64,000 bases of DNA. It comes from Pseudooceanicola onchidii (GTDB lineage: Bacteria > Pseudomonadota > Alphaproteobacteria > Rhodobacterales > Rhodobacteraceae). Location of the stretch: assembly GCF_004959925.1 (NCBI RefSeq), contig NZ_SPUW01000003.1, forward strand, positions 248,001 to 312,000. The letters are read 5' to 3'. The position numbers and the translations under genes were made by a program. Position 1 is the stretch's first letter, and every line of letters starts with the position of its first letter. Positions 17,653-26,646 of this stretch are shown here, piece by piece. Below the pieces are notes generated by a model that saw nothing but the letters and a program-made list of their open reading frames with translations, ran no database searches and was not told where the DNA came from.

Positions 17653-19622
17653 CAGCGGGATCTCATCAGCAGCCAGAGCAGCCAGGGCGCGCCGATCAGC
17701 GACGCGAAGAGGCCAAGCGGCAGTTCGTAGGGGAAGCCGGCCATGCGGGCGCCGAAATCGGCGGCCAGCATGAGAAGCGCGCCGATCAGCGCGGCGCCGG
17801 TCAGGTGGTGTTCGGGCCGGGCAAGGCCGAAGCGGAGGGCCATGTGCGGCGCCATCAACCCGACGAAGCTGAGCGGACCGACAAGGATCGTGGCCGCGCC
17901 CGTCGCGACCCCGGCCATCATGATCAGGGCCAGCCGGGCGCGGCGCAGCGGCAGGCCAAGGCCCGAGGCGACCCCCTGGCCCAGGGGCAACAGCGCCAGC
18001 CAGCGGCGCGCCATGAGCGCGGTGGTCCACAGCGCCAGCGCCACCGCCAACAGGCCAAGCGCGCCGGGCATGGTCACCGCCGAGGATGACCCGCTGAGCC
18101 AGGCCAGCACCGTCCAGCTTTTCGCATCGCCCGAGGCCATCATGGCCGACAGCACCGCCGTTGCGAAGGCCGAGACCGCGATGCCCGCCAGCAGGATGCG
18201 TTCGGTCGGCATGTCGCGGCGCAGCACAAAGATCGCGACAAGCAGCAGCGCGATCACGCCTCCGGCCATGGTGCCCGCGTAGATCAAGGCGGCGGCCGGT
18301 GCGGTGGCGAGGTAGATGACCCCGGCAAAGCCAAGCGACGCCCCGCCCGAGACGCCCAGAACCTCGGGCGAGGCCAGGGGGTTGGCGGTCAGCCGTTGCA
18401 GGATCGCCCCGGCCAGCGCCAGCGCGACCCCGGCCGATGCGGCCGCGATCAGGCGGGGCAGGCGCATCGGCAGGAAGGTCGCGAAGCTCTCAGTATCAAG
18501 GATCGCCCAGCCTCCGGGCACGCGGCCGATCCAGACAAGCACCAGCGCGGCGGCAACCAGCGTGGCCGCCATGGCGATCAGCAGGGGCCAGGCGCGGGCC
18601 AGCCTGGGGGCGGGGCCTTCGGCGGATTCGGTGCCGGGCGGGGTCGAACCGCGCAACCGGGGCAGGAGCCAGATCAGAAGCGGCCCGCCGATCAGCCCGG
18701 TGAGCACGCCGGTGGGAAACATCTCTCCGCTGGTGCCCGCGATCGTCAGGACCATGCCGTCGCACAACGACAGGATCAGCGCCCCGATCACCGGTGACAG
18801 GGCCAGGCGCTGCGGGATGCTGCGTGCGCCAAGCGTCCGGGCCAGGGCTGGCGCGGCCAGCCCGACAAAGCCGATCAGCCCCAGTTCGGCGGATACGCTC
18901 GCGGCCAGTACCACGGCGACGGCGATGGCCGACAGGCGCACGGCGGCCACGTTCAGCCCAAGGCCCGACGCGCCCTCGATGCCAAGCGACAGGACCCGCA
19001 GCGGGCGGGCCAGGGCAAAGGCGGCAAGGGTGCAGGCGGTCAGAACGCCCAGCAGGGTCAGCACGCCGGTCCAGTCCTGCTGCACCAGGGACCCGCCATT
19101 CCAGATCACCAGAGACAGCAGGTATTGCCCCTGGCTGAGGGTCACGGCGGTGGCGATGGCGCTTGCGGTCATGCCGACCAGCATGCCGACGATCACCATG
19201 GTCACCGGCGCGAAGGCCCGGCGCGCGCCGACCATCAGCACCACGCCGGTGGCCAGCCCTGCGCCGAGGAAGGCAATCGGCCAGCGCCCGGTCGTCAGCA
19301 GCTCGGGCGCGAGGATCGTCGCCAGCACCAGCGCCAGCTGCGCGCCCGACGACATGCCAAGCGTCGTCGGATCCGCGACCGGGTTGCGCAGCACCGTCTG
19401 CAGCAGCGCGCCGGACAGGCCAAGCGCTGCGCCGGCCAGCAGGGCGATCACCCCGCGCGGCATCAGGCCGAAGGCCAGCAGGATCTGTGTCAGGTCCATC
19501 TCGGCGGCGCGGAACGGCAATGCGGGCCAGTTCGCGAAAGGCAGCTGGTTCAGCGCCGACAGGGACCACAGGATCAGCGACAGCATTGCGGCGCCGGCCA
19601 GGGGCAGGGTGGCGCGGGTCAT
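17652..19622 (-). CDS. fhuB: iron-hydroxamate ABC transporter permease, fused double-length form
   Basis: Inner-membrane permease of 656 residues made of two tandem FecCD domains (about 1-320 and 340-656), the diagnostic layout of FhuB. Each half carries the conserved loops: LLQTVLRNPVADPTTLGMSSGAQL-like and ILQRLTANPLASPEVLGVSGGASL-like segments, and GFVGLAAPALAR and SFVGLMAPHMALR coupling regions. It overlaps its neighbours by one base (ATPase side) and four bases (binding-protein side). Hydroxamate substrate is family knowledge, not shown here. Confidence 0.92.
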   Translation of the reverse strand: MTRATLPLAGAAMLSLILWSLSALNQLPFANWPALPFRAAEMDLTQILLAFGLMPRGVIALLAGAALGLSGALLQTVLRNPVADPTTLGMSSGAQLALVLATILAPELLTTGRWPIAFLGAGLATGVVLMVGARRAFAPVTMVIVGMLVGMTASAIATAVTLSQGQYLLSLVIWNGGSLVQQDWTGVLTLLGVLTACTLAAFALARPLRVLSLGIEGASGLGLNVAAVRLSAIAVAVVLAASVSAELGLIGFVGLAAPALARTLGARSIPQRLALSPVIGALILSLCDGMVLTIAGTSGEMFPTGVLTGLIGGPLLIWLLPRLRGSTPPGTESAEGPAPRLARAWPLLIAMAATLVAAALVLVWIGRVPGGWAILDTESFATFLPMRLPRLIAAASAGVALALAGAILQRLTANPLASPEVLGVSGGASLGFAGVIYLATAPAAALIYAGTMAGGVIALLLVAIFVLRRDMPTERILLAGIAVSAFATAVLSAMMASGDAKSWTVLAWLSGSSSAVTMPGALGLLAVALALWTTALMARRWLALLPLGQGVASGLGLPLRRARLALIMMAGVATGAATILVGPLSFVGLMAPHMALRFGLARPEHHLTGAALIGALLMLAADFGARMAGFPYELPLGLFASLIGAPWLLWLLMRSR

Positions 19623-20527
19623 GGGCGTGCCCCGTCAGGATTGGTCAGCGCGTCGCGCAGCAGGCGGGCGAAGCGCAGGGCCGAGGGCAGGGCGCCGAAG
19701 GCGTTGACCTCCTCAAGCTGATGGATCCGACCGTCCGCAACCTGCGGCAGGGCCTGCCACAGGCGCGACCGGGCCAGGGCCCGCCGGGCCTGCACGGGGA
19801 TCGCGCCGACGATGACGATGCGGGCCTCGGGCATGGTGGCCAGCTGTTCGATCGGGACGGGGGCGAGGAAACTGAACCGCGTCCGCCCCTCCCAGGCGTT
19901 GGCAAGTCCCAGCCGCGCGGCGGTGGAGCCAAACAGGCTGTCGAAACCGAAGGCCCGCAGGTGGCGCGCGTCGCCGATGTTGATGATGCACAGCGGCCGG
20001 TCGGCCGTCGGGGCCAGATCGCGCCGGATCGCATCAAGCTCGGCCTCGGCGGCGGTTTGCGCGCGTGTCGCGGCTGTCGGGTCGTCGACGGCGTGGGCCA
20101 GCCCGTGCATCGCCTTGATGATGTTTGGCAGGGGCGGTTCGCCGCGCGTGTAGAAGGGCAGGTTCAGCACGGGCGCCAGTTCGGCCAGCCGGGCCTCGTA
20201 CCGGGTGTAATAGGGCGACGTCAGGATCAGGTCGGGCCGCACCAGTTGCAGCAGTTCGAAATTCGGGGCGCCGCGCAGGCCCAGGTCCACGACCTCGGCC
20301 GGGATCACCGGCTCCGGCGCGTCGTCGCGAAAGCGGATCAGCTCGCAGGCGGCGACGGGCATGTGGCCGATCGAGACGGCGGTTTCCAGCATGGCCCAGT
20401 CGATGGCGGCCAGCCGGGGCGCGGAGGTTGCGGCGCGCAAAGGCAAACCCACCGCCAGTGCAAGACCGGCGGCGGACAGGAAGGATCTGCGGGACAGCAG
20501 GCGCTGCCCGGGGGATCGGATCACCAC
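19619..20527 (-). CDS. fhuD: siderophore-binding periplasmic protein, Tat-exported
   Basis: Protein of 302 residues with a twin-arginine signal (SRRSFLSAAGLALAVGLPL) and a periplasmic-binding-protein-2 (FepB/FhuD) domain. Recognisable parts are AIDWAMLETAVSIGHMPVA near the start, LGLRGAPNFELLQLVRPDLIL, and PVLNLPFY. The single long helix fold of this family allows only small domain movement. It ends in ATGA with fhuB and its start lies 7 bases inside the 3' end of the TonB receptor gene, so the whole set is coupled. Confidence 0.9.
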   Translation of the reverse strand: MVIRSPGQRLLSRRSFLSAAGLALAVGLPLRAATSAPRLAAIDWAMLETAVSIGHMPVAACELIRFRDDAPEPVIPAEVVDLGLRGAPNFELLQLVRPDLILTSPYYTRYEARLAELAPVLNLPFYTRGEPPLPNIIKAMHGLAHAVDDPTAATRAQTAAEAELDAIRRDLAPTADRPLCIINIGDARHLRAFGFDSLFGSTAARLGLANAWEGRTRFSFLAPVPIEQLATMPEARIVIVGAIPVQARRALARSRLWQALPQVADGRIHQLEEVNAFGALPSALRFARLLRDALTNPDGARP

Positions 20528-22632
20528 GTGTAGCTGACTTTGGCCGTGATGGTGCGGCCTTGGCCGTAGTAGCAGCCGAAGCTGCCGCAGTTCGACAGAT
20601 AGACCTTGTCGAAGACGTTGCCGATGTTGAGCGAGGCTTCCATGTTGTCGCGGGTGTAGCCGACGCCCAGGTCGACGACAGTGACGTCCGGCAGCGAATA
20701 GGTGTTCGCCAGATCGCCCTTGCGCGCCCCGATATAGCGGGCGCCGCCGCCGATGCTCAGCCCGTTGTCAAAGCTCTGGTCCAGCCAGATGCTGGCCAGA
20801 TGCGCCGGAGCGTTCGGCATTTCGTTGCCGTTGTTGGCGCCGCCGGCCTCGATGACCTTGGTCTGGTTGTAGCTGTAGCTGGCCCGCAGGTTCAGCCCGC
20901 GCGCCAGTTCGGCCACGCCTTCCAGTTCCAGCCCGTAGGAATCCACCTGGCCGATCTGGCGACGGCCCAGGGCGCCGCCGAGGTTGATGGTCAGGTTTTC
21001 CTGCTTCAGGTCATAGATCGCGGCGGTGAACAGCCCGCGAAAGGCGGTCGGTTCATACTTGATCCCGGCTTCCCACTGGCGTGCGGTCAGCGGTTTCAGC
21101 GTGTTGCCGCCACCATCGACACCGATTTCCGGATCGAAGGAGGTCGAGTAGTTGGCATAAAGCATGGCGCCCGGGGCCACGTCATAGCCGATGCCGGCAC
21201 GACCGGTCAGGGCCTGGTCGCTTTGGTTCACGACGCCTGCGCCCGCGAAGTTGGTGAAGGTCGTGCCCTCCTGCTTGGACCAGTCATAGCGCAGCGCGAA
21301 CGAGCCGGAGAGGCGGCCAAGCGTGACCTCGTCCTGGGCATAGACGCCGACCTGGGTCTGCGTGATCGCAGGGGTGCTGGTGTACCAGGCGGTGCCGTTG
21401 GGATGGATGCCATAGGTGGGGTTCGCCCAGGTCAGGTTGCCCACGCCGCCGGTGGCCGCGTTGTAGAATTCGGTGACCGTGTCGGCCTTGAACCGGCGGA
21501 TGTCGATCCCGAACAGCAGGTTGTGGGTCGCGGCGCCGGTGTCGATTTCGCCCGCCAGCCGGGTGTCGAGCGAGATGCCGGTGTTGTGTTCGACCTGGCG
21601 GTTGGCGCCCCGGGTGATCTCGGTCCCGCCATTGGCGGTGCCGGTCACGTAGTGGCCATAGTATTCCCAGTCGAATTTTTCGTACCGGAAGCCCTGGCTC
21701 AGCGTCCAGCCGCTGTCCAGTTCGTGGTTCAGTTCGAACCCGAGGTTGAAGATCTTGCGATCCGACCGGTCCCAGCCCGGCTCGCCCGTATACAACTCGC
21801 GCAGGTAGCGGTCGTTGCCCTGACCCGTCAGCGCAAAGGGCACCCCGGCCGGAGAGATCGGCGAGTCGTTGGTGTAGGACGCGATGACGTCGACCGTGGT
21901 GTAATCGGACGGGGTCCAGCGGGCGGCGAGGCCAAGGTAGCCGCGTTCGTTGCCCAGATCGCGGATCTGCGTGTTGGCGTCCTTGGCGATCCCGGTGACG
22001 CGGAACGACAGGTCCTCGCGCGCGGCCGCGTTGAAGTCGAAGAACAGCTGGCTGGATCCGTTGCTGTCGAAGCCGATGCCGACCTCGCCAAAGTCGAAGC
22101 CCTGCGCGCGTTTCTGCACCTGGTTGATGATCCCGGCGGGGGATCCGGCGCCGTAGAGGGATGAGCTCGGGCCGCGCAGAACCTCGACCTGTTGCAGGGC
22201 GTAGGTCTCGTAGGCGGGGGCGCCCATGTAGCGCAGCTGGCGCAGGCCGTTGACGTATTGCGATCCGCGCGCCTCGAACCCACGCACGGTCGGGCTGTCA
22301 AAGCGCGGGTCCGAGCCGAAGGGTTCGCCCAGCACACCAGCAGTATAGTTCAGCGTCTGGCCAAGCGTCTGCGCGTTCTGGTCCTCGATCTGCTGCGCGG
22401 TGACGACCGAAACGGACTGCGGCGTCCTGGCCAGAGGCGTGTCGGACTTGGTGGCCGACTGGTTGTAGTCGGCGACGTATCCATCGGCCTGAGCAGCGGT
22501 GTCGGTGGTGGCCGTGACGACGATCGCGTCAAGACTTACGGCGTCAGTGTCGTCCTGGGCGTGGGCGGGGACTGCGGCAAGGGCGAGTGTGCTGGCACCG
22601 GCCAGAAGGGCGGTACGGCAAGGGGATTTCAT
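20521..22632 (-). CDS. TonB-dependent siderophore receptor
   Basis: Outer-membrane receptor of 703 residues: signal peptide (about 1-25), plug domain (ARTPQSVSVVTAQQIEDQNAQ; RGFEARGSQYVNGLR; VEVLRGPSSSLYGAGSPAG) and a 22-strand barrel ending in an aromatic residue (AKVSYTW). VLRGPSSSLYGAGSPAGIIN is typical of the ferrichrome/ferrioxamine/pyoverdine class. A short pair of Cys near the C-terminus (NCGSFGCYYG) is also a common FhuA/FpvA-type feature. It is the first gene of the fhu operon. Confidence 0.93.
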   Translation of the reverse strand: MKSPCRTALLAGASTLALAAVPAHAQDDTDAVSLDAIVVTATTDTAAQADGYVADYNQSATKSDTPLARTPQSVSVVTAQQIEDQNAQTLGQTLNYTAGVLGEPFGSDPRFDSPTVRGFEARGSQYVNGLRQLRYMGAPAYETYALQQVEVLRGPSSSLYGAGSPAGIINQVQKRAQGFDFGEVGIGFDSNGSSQLFFDFNAAAREDLSFRVTGIAKDANTQIRDLGNERGYLGLAARWTPSDYTTVDVIASYTNDSPISPAGVPFALTGQGNDRYLRELYTGEPGWDRSDRKIFNLGFELNHELDSGWTLSQGFRYEKFDWEYYGHYVTGTANGGTEITRGANRQVEHNTGISLDTRLAGEIDTGAATHNLLFGIDIRRFKADTVTEFYNAATGGVGNLTWANPTYGIHPNGTAWYTSTPAITQTQVGVYAQDEVTLGRLSGSFALRYDWSKQEGTTFTNFAGAGVVNQSDQALTGRAGIGYDVAPGAMLYANYSTSFDPEIGVDGGGNTLKPLTARQWEAGIKYEPTAFRGLFTAAIYDLKQENLTINLGGALGRRQIGQVDSYGLELEGVAELARGLNLRASYSYNQTKVIEAGGANNGNEMPNAPAHLASIWLDQSFDNGLSIGGGARYIGARKGDLANTYSLPDVTVVDLGVGYTRDNMEASLNIGNVFDKVYLSNCGSFGCYYGQGRTITAKVSYTW

Positions 22633-22807
22633 GGTGGGCCTTTCGAGTGGTGCGCGTGTACCTGACGAAAACTATCGGACAATACAACGTGCCGCGTTGT
22701 GCCATCAAATAAAGTTGAGTAAAAGCATAAACTATATGCGCCGCGCGTTTTTTCGGGCAGTCCGGACGCGGGCCCGAACCCACACCCCGAGCAGAAGGAA
22801 ATCTCCC
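22633..22807. promoter_or_regulatory. divergent promoter region between TonB receptor and heme monooxygenase
   Basis: This 175-base gap must hold both promoters. It contains the perfect inverted repeat ACAACG-TGCCG-CGTTGT at 22684-22700 and the A/T-rich stretch 22709-22735. A partial TGA-N9-TCG element lies nearby in CTGACGAAAACTATCGG. No textbook Fur or Irr box is seen. Confidence 0.45.
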
Positions 22808-23140
22808 ATGTATCTTGCGATGAACCGCTTTTCTGTCCCGCTGGAAAATGCGGCCGAGTTCGAAGACCTCTGGCTGTCGCGCGAAAGCCGTCTGAACGAC
22901 GTGCCCGGGTTCGTCGAATTTCACATGCTCAAGGGGGCCGAGGTCGACGGCGTGATCCTCTATGCTTCGCACACGGTGTGGGAAGATGAGGCGCGGTTCC
23001 TTGACTGGACGCGCAGCGACCAGTTCCGGGGTGCCCATGCGAAGGCCGGGCAGACCCGCAAGCTGCATCAGGGGGCGCCGACCTTCGAAGGGTTCAAGGC
23101 CATCCAGCATATTGCCCGGGCCGACGCCACGACCGCCTGA
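22808..23140 (+). CDS. IsdG-like heme-degrading monooxygenase (ABM fold)
   Basis: Protein of 110 residues of the antibiotic-biosynthesis-monooxygenase (dimeric ferredoxin) fold. The three residues that define IsdG/IsdI heme oxygenases are at matching positions: Asn6 (MNRF), Trp67 (FLDW) and His77 (GAH), against Asn7, Trp67 and His77 in IsdG. Heme breakdown with iron release in the cytoplasm is therefore likely. It is divergent from a TonB receptor and followed by a siderophore-interacting reductase. ATG 22808 follows AAGGAAA. The heme function is inferred from the triad. Confidence 0.82.
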   Translation: MYLAMNRFSVPLENAAEFEDLWLSRESRLNDVPGFVEFHMLKGAEVDGVILYASHTVWEDEARFLDWTRSDQFRGAHAKAGQTRKLHQGAPTFEGFKAIQHIARADATTA

Positions 23141-23175
23141 CCCCTGTTTCCGGCCCTTTGTCGAAAGCCCCGTCC

Positions 23176-24195
23176 ATGACCCAGCATTCCGCCTCTGCCG
23201 CGCTTGCGGTGCCCTTTGCCACCGCCAGCGTGCCGTTTCGCACCGCCGCCGAGGCGCGCGGCACCCCGATCGAAGAGGGTGAGGGGCGACTGAAGGTGAC
23301 CTTTCAATTCGGCACGATCACCCTGACCGGCGACGGCGCGGTAACCGCCCTGCGGATCCATGCGCGCGATCAGGTCGGGTTGCAGCTGCTGCGCGACGGG
23401 CTGGCGGAGCGGGTGCGCGATATCGGCGCCGGGCTGGACTGGGACGCGGACCTGACCGGGCGCAGGCCCGCGAACCAGAGCCTTGCCACGGTGACCGAGG
23501 TAACGCGGCTGTCGCCGTCGTACATGCGGCTGGTGCTGGAGGGCCCGGATCTGGCGCGTCTGGCCGAGGGGGGCTATCACTTCCGGTTGCTGTTCGGCCC
23601 CGACGGCGCGGGCTGGCCCGTGACGGATGCGGGCGGCGTGACCCAGTGGCCGGGCGGGGCCGAGGCCTGGCATCGTCCCGTCTATACAGCGCGGGAATTG
23701 CATATCGGGGACGGTGGCGCGGCGCGGATCGTCTTTGACGTCTTCATCCACGAGGGCGGGCGGACAACCGACTGGGCCCGCCGCGTCAGCCCGGGGACCG
23801 AGATCGCGATCACCGGCCCGGGCGGCGGCAAGGGCCCGGGCGAGGCCGGATGGTATCTGCTGGTTGGGGATGAAACGGCGGTGCCAGTGATGGCACGGGT
23901 CTTGGCCCGGCTGCCCGCGACAGCGCAGGGGCGGGCGGTTCTGTTCGTGCCCCAAGCGGCGGACCGGCAGGATCTGCAGCACCCGCCGGGGATCGTGGTG
24001 GACTGGATCCTGCGAGGCGGCGATCTCACCCCTCTGTCGGTCGTGCAGGAACAAACGCTGCCCGCCGCGGACCGGTTCGTCTATGTCGCGACCGAGCGAA
24101 GCGAGGCAATCGCCGCCCGCCAGTACCTGTCGGGGATCGGGCTGACCAAGGCCGAGATGCTGTGTGCCAGTTACTGGACGGCACCGGCCGCGTGA
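23176..24195 (+). CDS. siderophore-interacting protein (FAD ferric reductase) with N-terminal DUF2218
   Basis: Protein of 339 residues. Residues 1-95 form a DUF2218 domain. The rest is a SIP domain: LSPSYMRLVLEGPDL, the FAD-binding region HRPVYTARE (RxYTxR-like), FDVFIHEGG, WARRVSPGTEIAITGPGGG, YLLVGDETAVPVMARVL and a C-terminal AEMLCASYW. ViuB-type SIPs use NAD(P)H to reduce ferric siderophores in the cytoplasm. ATG 23176 is preferred to the TTG at 23158. It follows the heme monooxygenase by 35 bases, so the two are probably one operon. Confidence 0.9.
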   Translation: MTQHSASAALAVPFATASVPFRTAAEARGTPIEEGEGRLKVTFQFGTITLTGDGAVTALRIHARDQVGLQLLRDGLAERVRDIGAGLDWDADLTGRRPANQSLATVTEVTRLSPSYMRLVLEGPDLARLAEGGYHFRLLFGPDGAGWPVTDAGGVTQWPGGAEAWHRPVYTARELHIGDGGAARIVFDVFIHEGGRTTDWARRVSPGTEIAITGPGGGKGPGEAGWYLLVGDETAVPVMARVLARLPATAQGRAVLFVPQAADRQDLQHPPGIVVDWILRGGDLTPLSVVQEQTLPAADRFVYVATERSEAIAARQYLSGIGLTKAEMLCASYWTAPAA

Positions 24196-24204
24196 CCATC
24201 GGGG

Positions 24205-25653
24205 TCACTGCCGCAGGATCGTGATCTTGGCGCGCAGCCCGCGCGGCCCGGGCTCGAACGTCAAGGTGCCGCCGTGCAGGCCGGCGACAGTCGAGGCGAT
24301 GGTCAGCCCCAGCCCATAGCCGCCGACCTGCTGCGTGTTGCCGCCGCGCCGGTAGGGGGCGGTCAGGTCGCGGATTTCGGGGGCGGTCAGGTCCGTGCCC
24401 TCGTCCTCGACGGTAATGACGGCGCGGTCGGCATCCTTCTGCAGGCCAACGGTGGCGCGGCGGCCGTATTTCAGGGCGTTGTCGATCAGGTTCGACACCG
24501 CGCGGCCAAGCGTGACCGGGCGGGCCATGACGATCAGCTTGTCGTCATCGGGCAGGCTGCCGGTGCCGCGCCGCGACATGAACAGCGACGGCGCGCCCTG
24601 CACGGTGACGGGATCGGGGCCGGTGAAATCGACCGGCTGCCCGACGTCCTGATAATCGGCCACGATGGCTTCGATCAGCGAGGTCAGCGACAGGCGGCGC
24701 GGCGCTTCGGCGTCCAGCTCGGCCCGGGTGTAGGTCAGCACGCTGTCGATGATGCCGGTCATGCTGTCGATGTCGGCTTCGAACTTGCGGCGCAGCTCGG
24801 CGTCGGGGATCAGGGCGGCGCGCAGTTTCAGCCGGGTGGCGGGGGTGCCCAGGTCATGGCTGACCCCGGATAGAACGGTGGCACGATCGGCCAGCCGGTC
24901 GCGTTCGGTGGCGAGGTAGCTGTTGACCGCGGCGACGATCTCCTGCAGCTCGGTCAGCCCGTCGGTCTCGTAGGCCTCGGGGCCGCCGATCCGGCCCCGC
25001 TGGCGCAGGGCGGTGGCAAACCCCTGGAACCGCGCCGCGCTGTTGAGAACAAGCGTCGTCAAAACCCCGAGCGCGACAAGGGCCATGCCCGCCGCGATCA
25101 GCCGGTAATCCCGCGGCGCGGCGGAACAGCCCCAGACCGCACGGCCGTCGATGCGGACCCAGGGCGCGTTGCCCAGCCGGGCGACCAGCACCGGATCGCT
25201 GCAATAGGTGGCCAGCAGGCGGGTCAGCGTGCCCATGGCCTCGGCCGGGGTCTGGTCGGACCGCGATGTGACGGCGGCCAATGGATAGCGCAGGTCGGGC
25301 GACAGGATGGCCAGGGTCAGGGGGCGGGCGCGGCGGGGCCCGTCCAGCCCGGCGCGGATGGACATGTTGGTGACGATGACGGGGCGGGGCAGGCCTTCGA
25401 TCGTCTCAAACCGTCCCTGGTCCGCGCGCGCCTGATCCGGTGCGGGCAGGGCGGTGACGGTGACGCCGACGGGCGGTTCACCCCCCGATTGCAGGCTGTC
25501 ATACAGCACCGCCCCGGCGAAGCGCGCGGTATCAAGATGCGCCGTCCAAAGCCCGTTCGACCGAAACCAGATCGACGCCGACACAAGGCCCATCCCGAAA
25601 GCCGCCATGACCAGCAGCACGCCGCCGACCCGCAGACTGCGCAGCGCGCGCAT
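24205..25653 (-). CDS. sensor histidine kinase
   Basis: Inner-membrane kinase of 482 residues. One membrane helix is at about 10-30, then a periplasmic sensor region to about 185 with two Cys (TYCSDP, WGCSAA), and a second helix at about 190-210. A HAMP-like linker leads to the HisKA H-box GVSHDLGTPATRLKLRA, N-box LIDNALKYG, and HATPase motifs VEDEGTDLTAPE and GGYGLGLTIA. The frame is open to 26310, but the ATG at 25653 overlaps the response-regulator stop in TGATG. Signal unknown; glucose is suggested by the neighbouring transporter, and iron by the other neighbour. Confidence 0.92.
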   Translation of the reverse strand: MRALRSLRVGGVLLVMAAFGMGLVSASIWFRSNGLWTAHLDTARFAGAVLYDSLQSGGEPPVGVTVTALPAPDQARADQGRFETIEGLPRPVIVTNMSIRAGLDGPRRARPLTLAILSPDLRYPLAAVTSRSDQTPAEAMGTLTRLLATYCSDPVLVARLGNAPWVRIDGRAVWGCSAAPRDYRLIAAGMALVALGVLTTLVLNSAARFQGFATALRQRGRIGGPEAYETDGLTELQEIVAAVNSYLATERDRLADRATVLSGVSHDLGTPATRLKLRAALIPDAELRRKFEADIDSMTGIIDSVLTYTRAELDAEAPRRLSLTSLIEAIVADYQDVGQPVDFTGPDPVTVQGAPSLFMSRRGTGSLPDDDKLIVMARPVTLGRAVSNLIDNALKYGRRATVGLQKDADRAVITVEDEGTDLTAPEIRDLTAPYRRGGNTQQVGGYGLGLTIASTVAGLHGGTLTFEPGPRGLRAKITILRQ

Positions 25654-26390
25654 CAGTCGTCCTTTGCCGTGACGTCGACCGCGAAGACATAGCCGACGCC
25701 CCGTTCGGTGCGCAGCATGTCGGGGTGTTTCGGGTCGCGTTCGATCTTGGCCCGCAGCCGCCCGACCAGAACGTCGATGGCCCGGCCCTGGGCGTCCGAC
25801 GCCGGGTCGGCGTCGCCGGTGACATCCAGGGCGGCGGCGATCTCCTGCCGGGTCAGGGGGATGCGGGGGTTGGCCAGCAGCGCCTGCAGCAGCGTCGTTT
25901 CGCGGCGCGACAGGGTCACGAGGTAGCCATCGGGCGACAGCACCTCGTCCCGCTTTGAATCGTAGGTCCAGCCCGCGAACCGGAAGACCGCCATCCGCCG
26001 CCGATGGCTGAGCGAGGAGGACCGCCGCGCGCGGGCCAGCACGGCGCGGATGCGCGCCAGCAGCAGGTCGAGGTTGAAGGGCTTGGCGATATAGTCGTCC
26101 GCCCCCACGGCATAGCCCGCCATTCGGTCGCCGTCGGTCGACAGGGCCGAGATCATGATGATCGGCACAGATTGTTCCGCGCGCAGCCGGGCGCAGATGT
26201 CGACACCGCTTTCGTCGCCCAGCATCACGTCCAGCAGGATCAGGTCGATCCGACCCGAGGACAGGTGCTTGCGAATGCCCGCGTCGCCGGTGGCGGGCAG
26301 GGCGATGCAACCGTGCTGCTGCAGGAACTGCGTCAGCATCTGGCGCAGTTCGGCATCGTCATCGACCACAAGGATCCGCGGTATGGTCAC
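25653..26390 (-). CDS. OmpR-family response regulator
   Basis: Protein of 245 residues. The receiver domain has the acidic pair DDD at 10-12, phospho-acceptor Asp54 (LLDVML), a switch residue in MISALS and Lys in IAKPF. The C-terminal winged helix has LSRRETTLLQALLANP, RAIDVLVGRLRAKIE and RGVGYVF. It is coupled to the sensor kinase gene downstream and divergent from a sugar ABC operon. In Pseudomonas the GltR/GtrS pair sits by the glucose importer in a similar way, so a sugar role is likely but inferred. Confidence 0.93.
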   Translation of the reverse strand: MTIPRILVVDDDAELRQMLTQFLQQHGCIALPATGDAGIRKHLSSGRIDLILLDVMLGDESGVDICARLRAEQSVPIIMISALSTDGDRMAGYAVGADDYIAKPFNLDLLLARIRAVLARARRSSSLSHRRRMAVFRFAGWTYDSKRDEVLSPDGYLVTLSRRETTLLQALLANPRIPLTRQEIAAALDVTGDADPASDAQGRAIDVLVGRLRAKIERDPKHPDMLRTERGVGYVFAVDVTAKDD

Positions 26391-26475
26391 GGCCCGGCTC
26401 TCCCTCCTCGGGCGTTGCGGCCCGGTTCCCCTGTCAAAGTCCTAAGGACCGAAAGGCAAGGGAATCAACGCCCAT

Positions 26476-26491
26476 GTAACATGCCGTAACA
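26476..26491. promoter_or_regulatory. candidate response-regulator direct repeat GTAAC-N5-GTAAC
   Basis: GTAACA occurs at 26476 and again 10 bases later at 26486. OmpR-type regulators bind such repeats one helical turn apart (CpxR: GTAAA-N5-GTAAA). It lies 86 bases before the regulator and 156 before the sugar-binding protein. Confidence 0.5.
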
Positions 26492-26646
26492 GTTCGCCGC
26501 TTTTTCTCGTTCCAAAAATAGAAAAGCCGGGTTGCGCCGGTTGCATGGCTGCGGGGGCGCAAGGCAAGACTGGGGCACGTCGTCCGGGCGCGGTCTGAGG
26601 AGAAACGACCCGATCCCGGATCCGATCTTGTTGGGAGGAAACCAAG

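Noticed and set aside
20125-22164. Long + strand open frame of about 679 codons
   Set aside because: Antisense shadow of the TonB receptor and fhuD; composition not protein-like.
26532-26562. TTGCGCC ... GGCGCAA inverted pair before the sugar-binding protein
   Set aside because: The 17-base gap and GC-rich surroundings make it weak; no known operator matches.
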